From contig JAJVHV010000009.1 in NCBI GenBank assembly GCA_022072445.1, forward strand, positions 1-64,000: 64,000 bases of DNA. Direction: 5' to 3'. Positions 9,369 to 19,106 of the stretch are shown here, in pieces. The notes under the pieces are model-generated. The model saw only the letters and a list, made by a program, of their open reading frames with translations, was not told where the DNA came from and did not search any database. How positions within the stretch are numbered: position 1 is the stretch's first letter; each line of letters opens with the position of its first letter. Both the position numbers and the translations under genes were made by a program. The stretch comes from Phycisphaerae bacterium. Lineage in GTDB: Bacteria; Planctomycetota; Phycisphaerae; UBA1845; Fen-1342.

Positions 9369-9519
9369 GAGCCGCGCCCGTAAGGAAGCGGTTTCCTAGC
9401 CCCGCGCGAAGATCCCCCGACCGCCGCTCACCCCGCGCGAAGATCCCTCGACCGCCGCTCACCCTCTCGCTCGGCCAAGAAACCGCTTGCTGACGCGCGC
9501 GGCTCGGTTGCAGCCATCC
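9369..9519. mobile_element. MITE-like 151-bp inverted-repeat element, copy 1
   Basis: This is the first of three 151-bp copies. Its ends are imperfect inverted repeats of about 35 bases built on CCGAGCCGCGC and AAGCGGTTTC, with about five mismatches. Inside are two direct copies of a roughly 29-bp segment beginning CCCGCGCGAAGATCCC. It has no coding capacity and would fold into one long hairpin. Confidence 0.65.
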
Positions 9520-9577
9520 GAGCCACGCCGTGCGATCCGAGCCGCGGCCGCGCGATCCGAGCCGCGCCGCGCGATCC

Positions 9578-9728
9578 GAGCCGCGCCCGTAAGGAAGCGG
9601 TTTCTTGGCCCCGCGCGAAGATCCCCCGACCACCGCTCACCCCGCGCGAAGATCCCTCGACCGCCGCTCACACTCCGGCTCGACTAAGAAACCGCTTGCT
9701 GACGCGCGCGGCTCGGTTGCAGCCATCC
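9578..9728. mobile_element. MITE-like 151-bp inverted-repeat element, copy 2
   Basis: The second copy has the same length and structure as copy 1, in the same orientation, separated by 58 bases of GATCCGAGCCGCG-type filler. It differs by a few substitutions, including CTCGACTAAG in the right arm where copy 1 has CTCGGCCAAG. Confidence 0.65.
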
Positions 9729-9748
9729 GGGCCGCGGCAGCGCGATCC

Positions 9749-9899
9749 GAGCCGCGCCCGTAAGGAAGCGGTTTCCTAGCCCCGCGCGAAGATCCCCCGA
9801 CCGCCGCTCACCCCGCGCGAAGATCGCTCGACCGCCGCTCACACTCCGGCTCGACTAAGAAACCGCTTGCTGACGCGCGCGGCTCGGTTGCGGCCATCC
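9749..9899. mobile_element. MITE-like 151-bp inverted-repeat element, copy 3
   Basis: The third copy is in the same orientation, 20 bases after copy 2, and shares the CTCGACTAAG variant with it. The three copies fill most of the gap 9320-9977, which holds no gene. Frames continuing into this field are not supported by any ribosome binding site. Confidence 0.65.
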
Positions 9900-9977
9900 A
9901 ACGCGCTGGCCACACGGCCGTTCGAACGCTATTCTGACTCGCGCGCAATGCGCGTACGTCGCACGAGGAGTGCTCCC

Positions 9978-10805
9978 ATGGTTTTCATCTGGATCGGTCT
10001 GATTATCGCCATGCAGGAGTCCGGCGGGCAGACCGGCCCGCCTGCGCCGCCGGCCCCGTCGCTGCTGGTTGGGCCCGTGCGAGTTGAGCTGCAGAGCGTG
10101 CAGGAATCGCGCAGCGCCACGCTGCTCGACCCGAAGAGCAGCGAGTCGACGCTGACGTTTCAGTTCCGTGTGGTGGGCGAGAAACTGCCCGCCGTCGCCC
10201 GTTTCGGACCGCCGGTCATCACCGAGATCGTCGACGACACCGGCGCGTCGCTGCTCGATCCGAAGATCGACGGGCCGCGCAACGACGCCGTCACGCGGCG
10301 GTTGAGCATGAGCCCGCAGCAGCTTGAGCGGATCGGCATCTCGCTGACCGCCACGGCGCTGGGGCCGAAGCGCGAAGCGCGGCACATCAAGTCGCTGCGT
10401 GGCACGGTGCGGCTGGTGAACGCCTCGAAGAAGGAGAGCGTCTATTTCGACCATCCCCGCGGCCTCCAGGGCCAACCGCTGGCCCATCCGCGTTTGCGTG
10501 AGCTGGGCGTGGAAGTCCGCGTGCTCGACGCCGGCGACCCGGCCCGCACGGCGAATTCCAAGCGTCACGTCGGCCTGCGCTTCCTGAAAGGCGGCGAGCG
10601 GCTGCACGATGTCGCCTTCTGCGATCCGTGGCTGCGGCCGCTGCGCAGCAAGGGTTGGGACATGAAGACCAACGCCGGCGAAGACTGCCTGGTCTACGTC
10701 ACTGATTCGGACCTGGGCGACGAGCACGTCATGGTGCTGGAGCTCTACACCGACATCGAAGACGTGCGGCTGCCGATCGAGCTCCACGACCTGCCGCTTC
10801 CCTAG
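9978..10805 (+). CDS. exported protein of unknown function
   Basis: A 275-residue protein. ATG 9978 follows GAGGAG at an ideal distance; an in-frame start at 9867 lies inside repeat copy 3 and is rejected. A short hydrophobic N-terminus (MVFIWIGLIIAM) then a Pro/Gly-rich linker suggest export or a membrane anchor. The rest is polar and beta-rich with no motif I recognise; paired KxxGWDMK and LVYVTDSD segments near residues 225-250 may mark an interaction domain. The next gene, a flippase, is 69 bases downstream on the same strand and may be co-transcribed. Confidence 0.6.
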   Translation: MVFIWIGLIIAMQESGGQTGPPAPPAPSLLVGPVRVELQSVQESRSATLLDPKSSESTLTFQFRVVGEKLPAVARFGPPVITEIVDDTGASLLDPKIDGPRNDAVTRRLSMSPQQLERIGISLTATALGPKREARHIKSLRGTVRLVNASKKESVYFDHPRGLQGQPLAHPRLRELGVEVRVLDAGDPARTANSKRHVGLRFLKGGERLHDVAFCDPWLRPLRSKGWDMKTNAGEDCLVYVTDSDLGDEHVMVLELYTDIEDVRLPIELHDLPLP

Positions 10806-10874
10806 CGAACCGCGCCGCCGCTCTCGCGTACGCACTATCGTGATCGCCATCGACGAACGGGTCTGAGGCAAGGT

Positions 10875-12236
10875 GTGCCATCCGAAGCCGCCCAACCTGT
10901 CGCGGTGCCCGCCAAGTCTGAACCCGCCGGCCGCTCGCTCTCGCTGCGGCTGAACATGGCCTATGCCGTCGGCGGCACGGCCGTGCAGAACCTGTGCCGC
11001 TTCGGCGCGGTCGTGATCATCACCAAGTTCGCCTCGCCCGAGCTGCTCGGCCAGTACAACGCCGGTCTGGCGCTGACCACGCCGCTGATCGTCTTCGCCA
11101 TGCTGAATTTGCGGGCGGTGTTGATCGCCGACGTGCGGAACCGCGTCCCGTTCGGCAACTATCTGCGGCTGCGGATGGCGGGGCTGACCCTGGCGGCGGT
11201 GATTCTGGCTCCGATCATCGGCTGGAAGATCTGGCTGCGGCCGGAGGGCGCCTTCGCCCTGATTCTCATCGCCACGTTCGCCGGCAAGCTCGTCGATTCC
11301 GAAGCCGAGATTTACTGGGGGCTTTACCAGAAGGACGAGCGCATGGACCTGGTGGCGTATTCCAACGTCCTGCGCGGTCTGGCGATGCTGTTGCCGTTCG
11401 CGGTCGCGCTGCCGGCCGCGTGGTATTTCGTTCGCAGCGGCGTCGTGTCCCCCGCCGCTCAGGGATACGCCACCGGCATCGCGATCGGCGGCTCCGCGCT
11501 GATCTGGGCGCTGATCACCACGCTGTTCGACCGGCGCCGCGCCCGGCGGGCCCGCGCCTATGACGCGCGCTGGACGTGGACGGAGACGCGTGCCCTGGCG
11601 ATCCGGGCCCTGCCGCTGGGGATCGTCACGCTGCTCATCGCGCTGACCAGCAGCATTCCGCGACTGTTTATCGAGAGCGTTCCGGGTGGCGATCGCGCGC
11701 TGGGCTTCTTCTCGGCTCTGTCCTGGATCGTTCAGGCGGCCAACCTGGTGGTCATCCAGTTGGGATTCGCCGCGTCCAACCGTCTGGCGAACTATTTCCG
11801 AAGCGACATCCGTGCGTTCGTCGCGCTGGTGCTGAAGCTCGAGGGTCTGGCGCTGCTGGTCTGCGCAGTCGTGCTGGGCGTCACGCTGCTGCTGGGGCGC
11901 TGGCTGCTGGCGACGCTTTATCTGCCCGAGTACGCCGAGCAATTCCCGGCTTTTCTGATCCTGGTGACCGGGCAGTGCATTCTGTTCGTCAGCAGTCTGC
12001 TCGGTTTCGCCGTCACGCAGATGCAGCTCTTCTGGGTGCAGGTTTTCATCAGCCTGTCGATGTGCGTCGCGGTGACGATCACTTCGGCGCTGCTGATCCC
12101 GCGCGACCCGATCGCCGGCGGCGCGTGGGCCACGCTCGCGATGGCGATCGTGCAACTCGTCTGCTTTCTGGCCTGCCTGATCGCCGGTATCCGCATGCGT
12201 CCGGCCCTGCTGGCCCGCGCGTCAGCCAACACGTGA
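10875..12236 (+). CDS. oligosaccharide flippase / Wzx-like MOP-family membrane protein
   Basis: A 453-residue protein with about 12-14 hydrophobic segments from residue 24 to the C-terminus. It resembles polysaccharide biosynthesis (Wzx/RfbX) exporters: an amphipathic N-terminal helix, then GTAVQNLCRFGAVVIITKFASPELLGQYNAGLAL. It would flip lipid-linked glycans across the inner membrane. The GTG start has GAGGCAAGG just upstream. No glycosyltransferase or polymerase genes flank it, so the substrate is unknown. Its end converges with the H-X9-DG gene, 38 bases away. Confidence 0.75.
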   Translation: MPSEAAQPVAVPAKSEPAGRSLSLRLNMAYAVGGTAVQNLCRFGAVVIITKFASPELLGQYNAGLALTTPLIVFAMLNLRAVLIADVRNRVPFGNYLRLRMAGLTLAAVILAPIIGWKIWLRPEGAFALILIATFAGKLVDSEAEIYWGLYQKDERMDLVAYSNVLRGLAMLLPFAVALPAAWYFVRSGVVSPAAQGYATGIAIGGSALIWALITTLFDRRRARRARAYDARWTWTETRALAIRALPLGIVTLLIALTSSIPRLFIESVPGGDRALGFFSALSWIVQAANLVVIQLGFAASNRLANYFRSDIRAFVALVLKLEGLALLVCAVVLGVTLLLGRWLLATLYLPEYAEQFPAFLILVTGQCILFVSSLLGFAVTQMQLFWVQVFISLSMCVAVTITSALLIPRDPIAGGAWATLAMAIVQLVCFLACLIAGIRMRPALLARASANT

Positions 12237-12274
12237 CGACCCGCATCCGAACCGCGGCGCCCGTAGCTGCGCGG

Positions 12275-13105
12275 CTAGTCAAACCCCTCGGGCATGACCG
12301 TCATGTAGCGCAGCCGATGCCCTAATGTGTTCGGCCAACCGCTGTCGAACTTCCGCATGCCAATGGTCTCGGAGTGGCCGTCGTAGAAGAGCCCATTGAT
12401 GCCGCCCGGGTGCCGCTGATCGTTGGCGATCCGCGGATAGGCCCCGAACGGCAGTTGCGACGTAAAGAACATGTGGTGAAAACGAATGTCGTTCGTCTCG
12501 AGCGAGCTGTGCCCCTCGGTCACCATCACCAGCCGCGCCGAGCTGACCTTCGCCGTGGCAAGCTGCTCCAGCTTGAAAAAGCTCACATACTGGATACGCT
12601 CGTCGATGTACTCGCCGCGATATTCGTCGCCGTCCGCTCCGCCGCCGCCCGCGTCCTGCGACATGCTCTTCTCGGGATAGGGCATCGGAAAGGCGCTGGC
12701 GACGTAGTCCAGCGGCTGCGTCGGCACGGGATGATCGGGGCATTGCAGCGGCTTGATGTTCTTGATGATGTCGATCAGAGCCGCCTGCCGGTTGGGGCGC
12801 CACAGCCGCGCGTCCATCCACCCGTCGTACGCCAGGCCGCGAAGCAGCGAGATGACGTACGTCATGCGATACCGGTCGTTGATGCCGCGGATCTGCCAGT
12901 CCTTGTTATCCTGGCCGTACAGCATCGACGCCTGGCCCTGTGAGCGCAGATTCGTGTTGCACACGATCTGCCGGGCCTGCTTGCGGGCCTGGCCCAGCGC
13001 CGGAAGCAGAATGCTGATCAGCAAAGCGATAATCGCCACCACGACCAGCAGCTCAATGAGCGTAAACGCCGGCCGGGGGCCGGAAACGGCACTCGTCTGA
13101 TTCAC
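12275..13105 (-). CDS. prepilin-type protein with H-X9-DG motif (DUF1559-like)
   Basis: A 276-residue pseudopilin-like protein. Residues 12-37 are a type IV prepilin signal ([20 protein letters not shown]), to be cut and N-methylated by a prepilin peptidase. The C-terminal H-X9-DG signature is [15 protein letters not shown] near residue 228. This class is greatly expanded in Planctomycetes and lies outside the classical pilin operons, as here. The start is GTG with GGAG seven bases upstream. A good promoter lies at 13188-13215. Confidence 0.9.
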   Translation of the reverse strand: MNQTSAVSGPRPAFTLIELLVVVAIIALLISILLPALGQARKQARQIVCNTNLRSQGQASMLYGQDNKDWQIRGINDRYRMTYVISLLRGLAYDGWMDARLWRPNRQAALIDIIKNIKPLQCPDHPVPTQPLDYVASAFPMPYPEKSMSQDAGGGGADGDEYRGEYIDERIQYVSFFKLEQLATAKVSSARLVMVTEGHSSLETNDIRFHHMFFTSQLPFGAYPRIANDQRHPGGINGLFYDGHSETIGMRKFDSGWPNTLGHRLRYMTVMPEGFD

Positions 13106-13187
13106 AATTCAGCTCCGCTGTCGTTCGACCGGTAATCGGATGTGCCACGCAACGCGCCGGCGGCGAGACGACCGCCGGCCACGCCCT

Positions 13188-13215
13188 AGAATATCATGCA
13201 TTGCCCCGAAGTCAA
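13188..13215 (-). promoter_or_regulatory. promoter for the H-X9-DG gene
   Basis: Reading the minus strand, TTGACT (13215-13210), a 16-base spacer and TATTCT (13193-13188). The -35 overlaps the ridA stop codon, so this gene can be transcribed independently of ridA. Confidence 0.6.
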
Positions 13216-13634
13216 GACATCGCCGCGATAACCTTCAGCTCGATCGCGATCTCCGTCGGCAGCGCGCTCACCTCCACGGTCGTCCGTGAGGGATGAGGCC
13301 CGCCAGGGCCGGCAAAATACTCGGCGTACACTTTGTTATAGGTCGCAAAGTCCGCCATGCTCGTCAGAAACGTCGTCACGTCCACGATCTGATCCCAGCG
13401 CGCCCCGGCATCTTCGAGCACCAGCCGCACGTTCTCGAAGCACGCGCGGCACTGGGCGGCGATGTCGTACCCCGCCACACGGCCCGCCGCGTCGCGCGTC
13501 ACGCCGGGAATCTCGCGCCCGCCGCGCTGCCGCGGTCCGATGCCGGAGAGGAAGAGCAGGTTTCCGACTCGGCGGGCGTGCGGATAGGGGCCGACGGGCT
13601 CGGCGGCGCGCGGGCTGATAATCTGACCGGACAT
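13212..13634 (-). CDS. ridA: RidA/YjgF family enamine/imine deaminase
   Basis: A 140-residue protein of the RidA family, which hydrolyses reactive enamine/imine intermediates made by PLP enzymes and so protects metabolism. The N-terminus [25 protein letters not shown] and the C-terminal [21 protein letters not shown] with its conserved Arg match active RidA proteins. The central region is slightly longer than in the shortest members. It is divergent from purD, with 75 bases between starts. Confidence 0.85.
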   Translation of the reverse strand: MSGQIISPRAAEPVGPYPHARRVGNLLFLSGIGPRQRGGREIPGVTRDAAGRVAGYDIAAQCRACFENVRLVLEDAGARWDQIVDVTTFLTSMADFATYNKVYAEYFAGPGGPHPSRTTVEVSALPTEIAIELKVIAAMS

Positions 13635-13709
13635 GCGTTTGACCTCGTGCTGCGGACGGCGGGATCATACACTGCCGCCCATGACCCGGGCGATCGGAGC
13701 ACGCGCACC

Positions 13710-15047
13710 ATGAACGTTCTCGTCGTTGGTTCCGGCGGCCGCGAGCACGCCATCTGCCACGCGCTCGCGCGCTCCCGACGGCGGCCGAGGATCTTCGCGC
13801 TACCGGGCAACGCGGGCACCGAAGCGCTCGGCACCAACGTTCCCGGCGATCCGTGCGACATCGACCTGGCGCTGAGTGTCGCCCGCCGCGAGAGGATCGA
13901 CCTGACGATCGTCGGGCCGGAGGATCCGCTCGCCGCAGGCATGGTCGACGCGTTCGAGGGCCAGAAACGCCGCATCTTCGGTCCATCGGCGGCCGCGGCG
14001 CAGCTTGAAGCCGACAAGGCGTGGGCCAAGCAGTTGATGAAGAAGTACGACGTTCCGACGGCCGAGGCGCGCGTGTTCGGGCCGACCGAGCAGGAGCGGC
14101 TGAGGGCTGCGCAGCTTGATACGGACGAGCGTTGGCCGTCAAAACTGGCGACCGGCTACGACCAGGCGTGCGAGTTTGTGCGCAGTCGCGACGAGGCGCT
14201 GGTGGTGAAAGCCACCGGCCTGGCCAAGGGAAAGGGCGTCTTCGTTTGCGACGAGCCGGCGCAGGCGCTGCTGGTGCTGGAACGCCTCATGCGGCACAAG
14301 GAGTTCGGCCCGGTGGGCGAAACCGTGCTGGTGGAGGAGCGGCTGAATGGGCGCGAAGTGTCGCTGCTGGCGCTGGTGGACGGGCATACGATCTACCTGC
14401 TTGAACCCGCCCAGGACTACAAGCGCGTCTTCGACGGCGACCAGGGACCCAACACCGGCGGCATGGGCGCATACTGTCCGTCGACGGCGATCGACGATGC
14501 GACCCTGGCCCAGATTCAGCGCCAGATTCTGGTGCCGATCGTCGACGCGATGGTTCGCGAAGGCGTGCGCTACCGGGGCGTGCTCTACGCCGGGCTGATG
14601 CTGACGCTGGGTGGGCCGCGGGTGCTGGAGTTCAACTGCCGCTTCGGCGATCCCGAGGCGCAGGTCATCCTGCCGCGGCTGCGGAGCGACCTGATCGACG
14701 CGCTGGAGGCGGTCATCGACGGGCGGCTCGATCAGCTCGCGCTCGACTGGGATCCGCGGCACGCCGTCGGCGTCGTGCTGGCATCCGCCGGCTATCCTGC
14801 TTCATCGCGCAGCGGCGACGAGATTCGGGGCTTGCCGCGCGAAGCGCTCGACGACGCGACCGTCTTCCACAGCGGCACCAAGCGCCGCGGCGACGCGGTG
14901 CTGACGGCTGGAGGGCGCGTGCTGTGCGTCAGCGCGCTGGGTCCGTCGCGCGACTCGGCGCGCCGGCGTGCGTATGAAATCGTCGACGGCATCGCGTTTG
15001 GCGGGATGCAGTACCGGCACGACATCGCCGCCGACGAGCCCGCCTAG
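13710..15047 (+). CDS. purD: phosphoribosylamine--glycine ligase
   Basis: A 445-residue ATP-grasp enzyme that joins glycine to phosphoribosylamine, step two of purine synthesis. The start [19 protein letters not shown] is diagnostic. Later hallmarks are [26 protein letters not shown] and [16 protein letters not shown] 13710 is preceded by GGAG; an in-frame extension back to 13293 overlaps ridA and is rejected. It is about 20 residues longer than many PurD proteins owing to an insert near residues 130-150 ([16 protein letters not shown]). No other purine gene is adjacent. Confidence 0.95.
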   Translation: MNVLVVGSGGREHAICHALARSRRRPRIFALPGNAGTEALGTNVPGDPCDIDLALSVARRERIDLTIVGPEDPLAAGMVDAFEGQKRRIFGPSAAAAQLEADKAWAKQLMKKYDVPTAEARVFGPTEQERLRAAQLDTDERWPSKLATGYDQACEFVRSRDEALVVKATGLAKGKGVFVCDEPAQALLVLERLMRHKEFGPVGETVLVEERLNGREVSLLALVDGHTIYLLEPAQDYKRVFDGDQGPNTGGMGAYCPSTAIDDATLAQIQRQILVPIVDAMVREGVRYRGVLYAGLMLTLGGPRVLEFNCRFGDPEAQVILPRLRSDLIDALEAVIDGRLDQLALDWDPRHAVGVVLASAGYPASSRSGDEIRGLPREALDDATVFHSGTKRRGDAVLTAGGRVLCVSALGPSRDSARRRAYEIVDGIAFGGMQYRHDIAADEPA

Positions 15048-15065
15048 GCTGGCGTCGTCAGGAAG

Positions 15066-15659
15066 GTCGCCAGGGCGCAGGGGTGTCCTCGCCGATACGG
15101 CCCCCGACTTGCGTCGGGGGTTCGGATCGGGCCGCCCGTCGAACGGCGACCCATCCGACAGTCAGCGACCCATCCGACAATCAGCGACCCATCCTACCAG
15201 CAGCGACGCATCCGACCAGCAGCGACGCATCCGACCAGCAGCGACCCATCCGACGAGCGGCGACGCATCCGACGAGCGGCGACCCATCCGACGAGCGGCG
15301 ACCGATCCGACGAGCGGCGACCCATCCGAACCCCTCACGCCAGTGAGGGGTCGGAGGCGCGGCAGGTGTCCCGCGCCAGAGACAGTCGCCAGGGCGCAGG
15401 GGTGTCCTCGCCGATACGGCCCCCGACTTGCGTCGGGGGTTCGGATCGGGCCGCCCGTCGAACGGCGACCCATCCGACAGTCAGCGACGCATCCGACCAG
15501 CAGCGACCCATCCGACCAGCAGCGACCCATCCGACGAGCGGCGACGCATCCGACGAGCGGCGACCGATCCGAACCCCTCACGCCAGTGAGGGGTCGGGGG
15601 CGCGGCAGGTGTCCCGCGCCAGAGACAGTCGCCAGGGCGCAGGGGTGTCCTCGCCCAGG
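15066..15659. repeat. composite repeat field built on 19-bp units and two hairpin modules
   Basis: A head module starting at 15066 recurs at 15384 and, as a remnant, at 15628. Each block has a hairpin (CCCCCGAC ttgc GTCGGGGG), then tandem 19-bp units (GCGACCCATCCGACAGTCA and variants; nine in block 1, five in block 2), then a second hairpin (CCCCTCAC gcca GTGAGGGG). The same two hairpin modules return near 43.7-44.0 kb. The whole 15048-15662 gap is repeat; frames running through it are low-complexity and not genes. Confidence 0.85.
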
Positions 15660-15662
15660 GGC

Positions 15663-16754
15663 TCATGCGGCTGGAAGGGGGGCCGGCTGCTCCGCCGAGC
15701 TGATCAGTTCAACCCGCTGACCGGTCTGGCCCGACTCGAGAAACGCGTGCATCGCGTCGAGGACGTGAAATGCCAGCGTGCCGCTGGCGCGATGCCCGTG
15801 CCCGGCACTCGTCGCATCAATCATGTCGGCCAGACCCAGCCCGCGGCTCTCCTCGGCGTGCGGGAACGCCAGCGGAACCTCGCGCCAGGCCGTCTCCGTT
15901 GAGCCGCGCAGGAGCAGCGGCCCTCCAAACGTGTTCGGATCGGGGACGGCCAGCGACCCTTCGCGGCCGTAGATTTCGATGATCGGCAGCCGTGCATGCC
16001 AGACGTCGAAGCTCGTCACGACGGTCGCCAGCGCGCCGCGGTGAAACTCAAGCACGCCGGTGACGTGCGTGGGCGTCTCGACGCGGATTCTCTGGCCGTG
16101 TTTCGGCTGGCTGGTGATGACTCGTTCGGCGTCGCACGCGCGGGCGGCGGCGGAGACTCGCCGCATCGGCCCCAGCAGATGCACCAGGGCAGTGAGGTAA
16201 TAGGGGCCCATGTCGAACATCGGTCCGCCCCCGGGCTGATAGTAGAACGCCGGATCGGGGTGCCAGTTTTCGTGCCCGTGACAGGTCATGAAAGCGGTGG
16301 CGGCGACGGGTTCGCCGATCGCTCCCTGGTCGATCAGTCGGCGGCAGGTCTGGAGCCCGGCGCCGAGGAACGTGTCCGGCGCGCAGCCCACGCGCAGTCC
16401 GCGGCGCTGCGCCTCGTCGAGCAGCCGGCACCCGTCGGCACGGGTCAGCGCCAGCGGTTTCTCGTTGTAGACCGACTTACCGGCTTCGAGCGCGGCGAGT
16501 GCGACCGAGGCGTGGGCGCGCGGGATCGTCAGATTCAGCACGACGTCGATCGCCGGATCAGCGAGCAGCGCGTCGACGGAGGCCGCCGCCCGCGTCGAGT
16601 ACTCCGCGGCGCGCCCGGCGGCGCGCTCGGCGATCAGGTCGGCACAAGCGACGATCTCGAATCGTCCCAGGCGGCGTGCGTTGCGCAGGTACGCGCTGCT
16701 GATGTTCCCGCACCCGACCAGCCCGACGCGACGTCCCAGCTTCGTGTCATTCAT
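15663..16754 (-). CDS. Gfo/Idh/MocA family oxidoreductase
   Basis: A 363-residue NAD(P)-dependent oxidoreductase. The Rossmann fold begins [19 protein letters not shown] (residues 12-30), and the family signature is [11 protein letters not shown] near residue 100. The C-terminal substrate domain contains [21 protein letters not shown] near residue 185, a segment usual in sugar dehydrogenases of this group. Substrate is unknown; sugars or inositols are likely. Its C-terminal 15 residues run up to the repeat field. Confidence 0.88.
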   Translation of the reverse strand: MNDTKLGRRVGLVGCGNISSAYLRNARRLGRFEIVACADLIAERAAGRAAEYSTRAAASVDALLADPAIDVVLNLTIPRAHASVALAALEAGKSVYNEKPLALTRADGCRLLDEAQRRGLRVGCAPDTFLGAGLQTCRRLIDQGAIGEPVAATAFMTCHGHENWHPDPAFYYQPGGGPMFDMGPYYLTALVHLLGPMRRVSAAARACDAERVITSQPKHGQRIRVETPTHVTGVLEFHRGALATVVTSFDVWHARLPIIEIYGREGSLAVPDPNTFGGPLLLRGSTETAWREVPLAFPHAEESRGLGLADMIDATSAGHGHRASGTLAFHVLDAMHAFLESGQTGQRVELISSAEQPAPLPAA

Positions 16755-16949
16755 CGTTACATCCGTCCTGGTTCAGAAGGTCTTGACTACTCTACCCCGC
16801 GCCGTCGCCCGGTCCACCGACGGCCTTGAACCCGTTGCGGCGCGGCCGCCGAACCGCGCCCCTTCTCTCCGCGGTTACGCTACAATGCCGGGCTTCGATG
16901 GACCGCCGTCGCGCGACCGGTCGCGCCCGTGGCGCTGGAGAACCGATTG

Positions 16950-18014
16950 ATGCACCGTATCCTCGCACCCGCTTTGCTGTTGGTGGGCTTGGTGGCCGCC
17001 GACATCGCCCGTGCCCAGCCGGCGACCGATCCGCTGGCCGAGCTCCGCACGCACCCGACGATCAGCGACGATGACCGCAAGGTCCTCCAGCAGTGGATCG
17101 AGACCCGCGTCGCCGCTGTTCAACCTTCCGACGCCGCCGGCGCCAGTCAGGCGGTTCAGGCCCTGCGTGATGCCGTGCAGGGTGCCACGCCGGCCTTTCG
17201 CGAAGCCTATGTCGCCCTGACCATCAAGGCGGTCGGAGCCGCGTACCGCAAGGCCGAGCTGCGCGAGGCGACGCGCCTCATCGCCCTGGTCAACGCGCTG
17301 GCCGAGCCGGTCGCGGTCGAGCTGCTGGCCGAGGCGCTGAAGGACGAGCGCATCGGCGTACGCTGCGCCGCCGCCGTCGGCCTGACGAATCTGCGCGCCA
17401 AGATTGCGATCACCGGCGGCAAGGTCTTCACCGAGAGCATGGAAGCGCTGCGGCAGGCTGGCAAGGGCGAGACGTCGGGGCTGGTGCTGAGCTACATCCT
17501 GCACGCGATCAACTACCCCGAGGTCGTGCCCAACCCGCCGGAGCCGAAGCTGAACGTCGACGTGCTGCTTGACATTCTGGACACACGGCTGAAGGCGTTC
17601 GACGCCGGTACGGCGCGGATTTTCGGCGCCGACGTAACCGCTCTGAAAGTGGCCTCGGCTTTGCGCAGCTTCATGACCGACGCGGACCGCCGGCGGACGA
17701 TCATCGCCGCGGGGAAGATGCTGCGCGGCGCGGTGAAGGCGTATGCCTCGGCGGAGAAGGGGCCGACGGGCGTCGTTCTGCCGGAGCGCGAGCGGCGCGA
17801 CACCGAGCTGCTGATCCGCGAAGCGGAAAAGCTGCTGGCCGAGCTGCTGGCGCTGGGCGGCGGCGCACCCAGCATCACGCGCGAGATGGAAAAGGTCGAT
17901 CAGACGGCCATGAAGATCAAGTACACCGAGTGGGCCGACAAGCTCAAGGCCGCGGTCGATCTGGAGCTCTATCTCGACGCCGACGCGGCCAGCAAACCGG
18001 CGGGAGGCGGCTGA
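16950..18014 (+). CDS. secreted alpha-helical protein of unknown function
   Basis: A 354-residue protein. ATG 16950 starts a signal peptide (residues 1-21, ending ARA) with GGAG upstream; an in-frame GTG lies seven codons earlier. The mature part is almost wholly helical, with a HEAT-like pair near residues 95-140 (LLAEALKDERIGVRCAAAVGL). A TACAAT box at 16881-16886 may be its -10, without a clear -35. It is divergent from the Gfo/Idh gene. Function is unknown. Confidence 0.65.
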   Translation: MHRILAPALLLVGLVAADIARAQPATDPLAELRTHPTISDDDRKVLQQWIETRVAAVQPSDAAGASQAVQALRDAVQGATPAFREAYVALTIKAVGAAYRKAELREATRLIALVNALAEPVAVELLAEALKDERIGVRCAAAVGLTNLRAKIAITGGKVFTESMEALRQAGKGETSGLVLSYILHAINYPEVVPNPPEPKLNVDVLLDILDTRLKAFDAGTARIFGADVTALKVASALRSFMTDADRRRTIIAAGKMLRGAVKAYASAEKGPTGVVLPERERRDTELLIREAEKLLAELLALGGGAPSITREMEKVDQTAMKIKYTEWADKLKAAVDLELYLDADAASKPAGGG

Positions 18015-18294
18015 GAACAGGTCGCTGCGCAGCCCGTGCCGCGCCGTGACGGCCACACATCCCATTCGGCCGCCGATTGCCACTCTTGCAAACTCGCTCT
18101 TTGCCGGACGCGGCCCGAGTCGTTTCCTGACTCGGATTACTGCCTGGCTCGCATCGCGAAACGCCCCGGACTGCCGGAGGCCGCGGCGCCGACGCGCCGA
18201 CGCCGACGCCGTGATAATTGTGTCCCGCGCCGTTACCATTCCACGCTGACGTTCAAGACGCTTTCGACACCGAATCGCCGGATGAGTGCAACCG

Positions 18295-19089
18295 ATGAAG
18301 ATACTCGTCATAGTCAAACAGGTTCCGGACTCGACCACGGTGATCAAGTTCGCCGCTTCCGGCCGAGACATTGAGCGCGGCGGCGTGAAGCTGGTCGTCA
18401 ACCCGTTCGATGAATTCGCGATCGAGCTGGCGGTGCGGCTGCGCGAGGCGCGCAGCGACGTCGAGACCATCACCGTGCTGACGGTCGGGCCCGCCAGCGC
18501 CGCCGAAGCGCTGCGGACGTGCCTGGCGATCGGGGCCGACAACGCGATCCACCTTCAGGACGCGGCGTTTGACTCGCTCGACGAGCTTCAGACCGCGGCC
18601 TTGATCGCGGCGGTGGTGCGCGAGCGCGGCTACGACCTGATCGTGCGCGGCAAGCAGGAGATCGACCTGGACAGCGGGCAGCTCGGGCCGGCGCTGGCGG
18701 AGCTGCTGAACCTGCCGCACGTCGGGGCGGTGACGAAATTCGAGCTGGCCGCGGACGGGAAGTCGGCGGTCGCGAATCGCCGTGTCGAAGGCGCCGAGGA
18801 GATTGTGCCGCTGCAATTGCCGGCGCTGGTGACCGTGGACAAGGGGCTGTGCGAGGCGCGCTATCCGTCGCTGCCGAACCTGATGAAGGCCAAGAAGAAG
18901 CCGATGACGGCGCTGGCCGCGGCCGACCTGCCGGGCTTCGCGGATGCGGTGGGGGGGCTGGGAGGCTCGACGCTCGAGCGCCTCGAGCCGCCGCCGCAGC
19001 GCCCCCCGGGAAAGATTCTGAAAGGCGAACCAGAGCAAGTGGCGGCGGAGCTGGTCGCGCTGCTGCGTTCGGAGGCAAAGGCCATCTAG
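18295..19089 (+). CDS. etfB: electron transfer flavoprotein beta subunit
   Basis: A 264-residue subunit that with EtfA carries electrons from acyl-CoA and related dehydrogenases to the quinone pool. The start MKILVIVKQVPDSTTV is typical. NPFDEFAIELAVRLRE near residue 40, GKQEIDLDSGQLGPALAE near residue 120 and RYPSLPNLMKAKKKP near residue 190 are family motifs. ATG 18295 is chosen over the GTG at 18286; GGATGAG lies upstream. etfA follows 17 bases later with its own ribosome binding site. Confidence 0.94.
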   Translation: MKILVIVKQVPDSTTVIKFAASGRDIERGGVKLVVNPFDEFAIELAVRLREARSDVETITVLTVGPASAAEALRTCLAIGADNAIHLQDAAFDSLDELQTAALIAAVVRERGYDLIVRGKQEIDLDSGQLGPALAELLNLPHVGAVTKFELAADGKSAVANRRVEGAEEIVPLQLPALVTVDKGLCEARYPSLPNLMKAKKKPMTALAAADLPGFADAVGGLGGSTLERLEPPPQRPPGKILKGEPEQVAAELVALLRSEAKAI

Positions 19090-19106
19090 AGGGCAGGAGC
19101 AGGAAC

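Noticed and set aside
9855-12155. A 766-codon open frame on the minus strand, plus others like it at 1604-3451, 3625-5145 and 37673-39778
   Set aside because: They lie opposite well-recognised genes, have no ribosome binding site or signal, and their translations are rich in Arg, Gln, His and Ala. High GC3 keeps the antisense frame open.
13293-13709. N-terminal extension of PurD
   Set aside because: The frame is open but overlaps ridA, and the known PurD start [14 protein letters not shown] begins at 13710.
15083-15902. Protein-coding frames across the 19-bp repeats
   Set aside because: They translate only to simple repeats in several frames and lack start signals. The repeat hairpins also interrupt them.
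18015-18294. Small genes between the helical protein and etfB
   Set aside because: Short frames exist but have no ribosome binding site, hydrophobic pattern or known motif.
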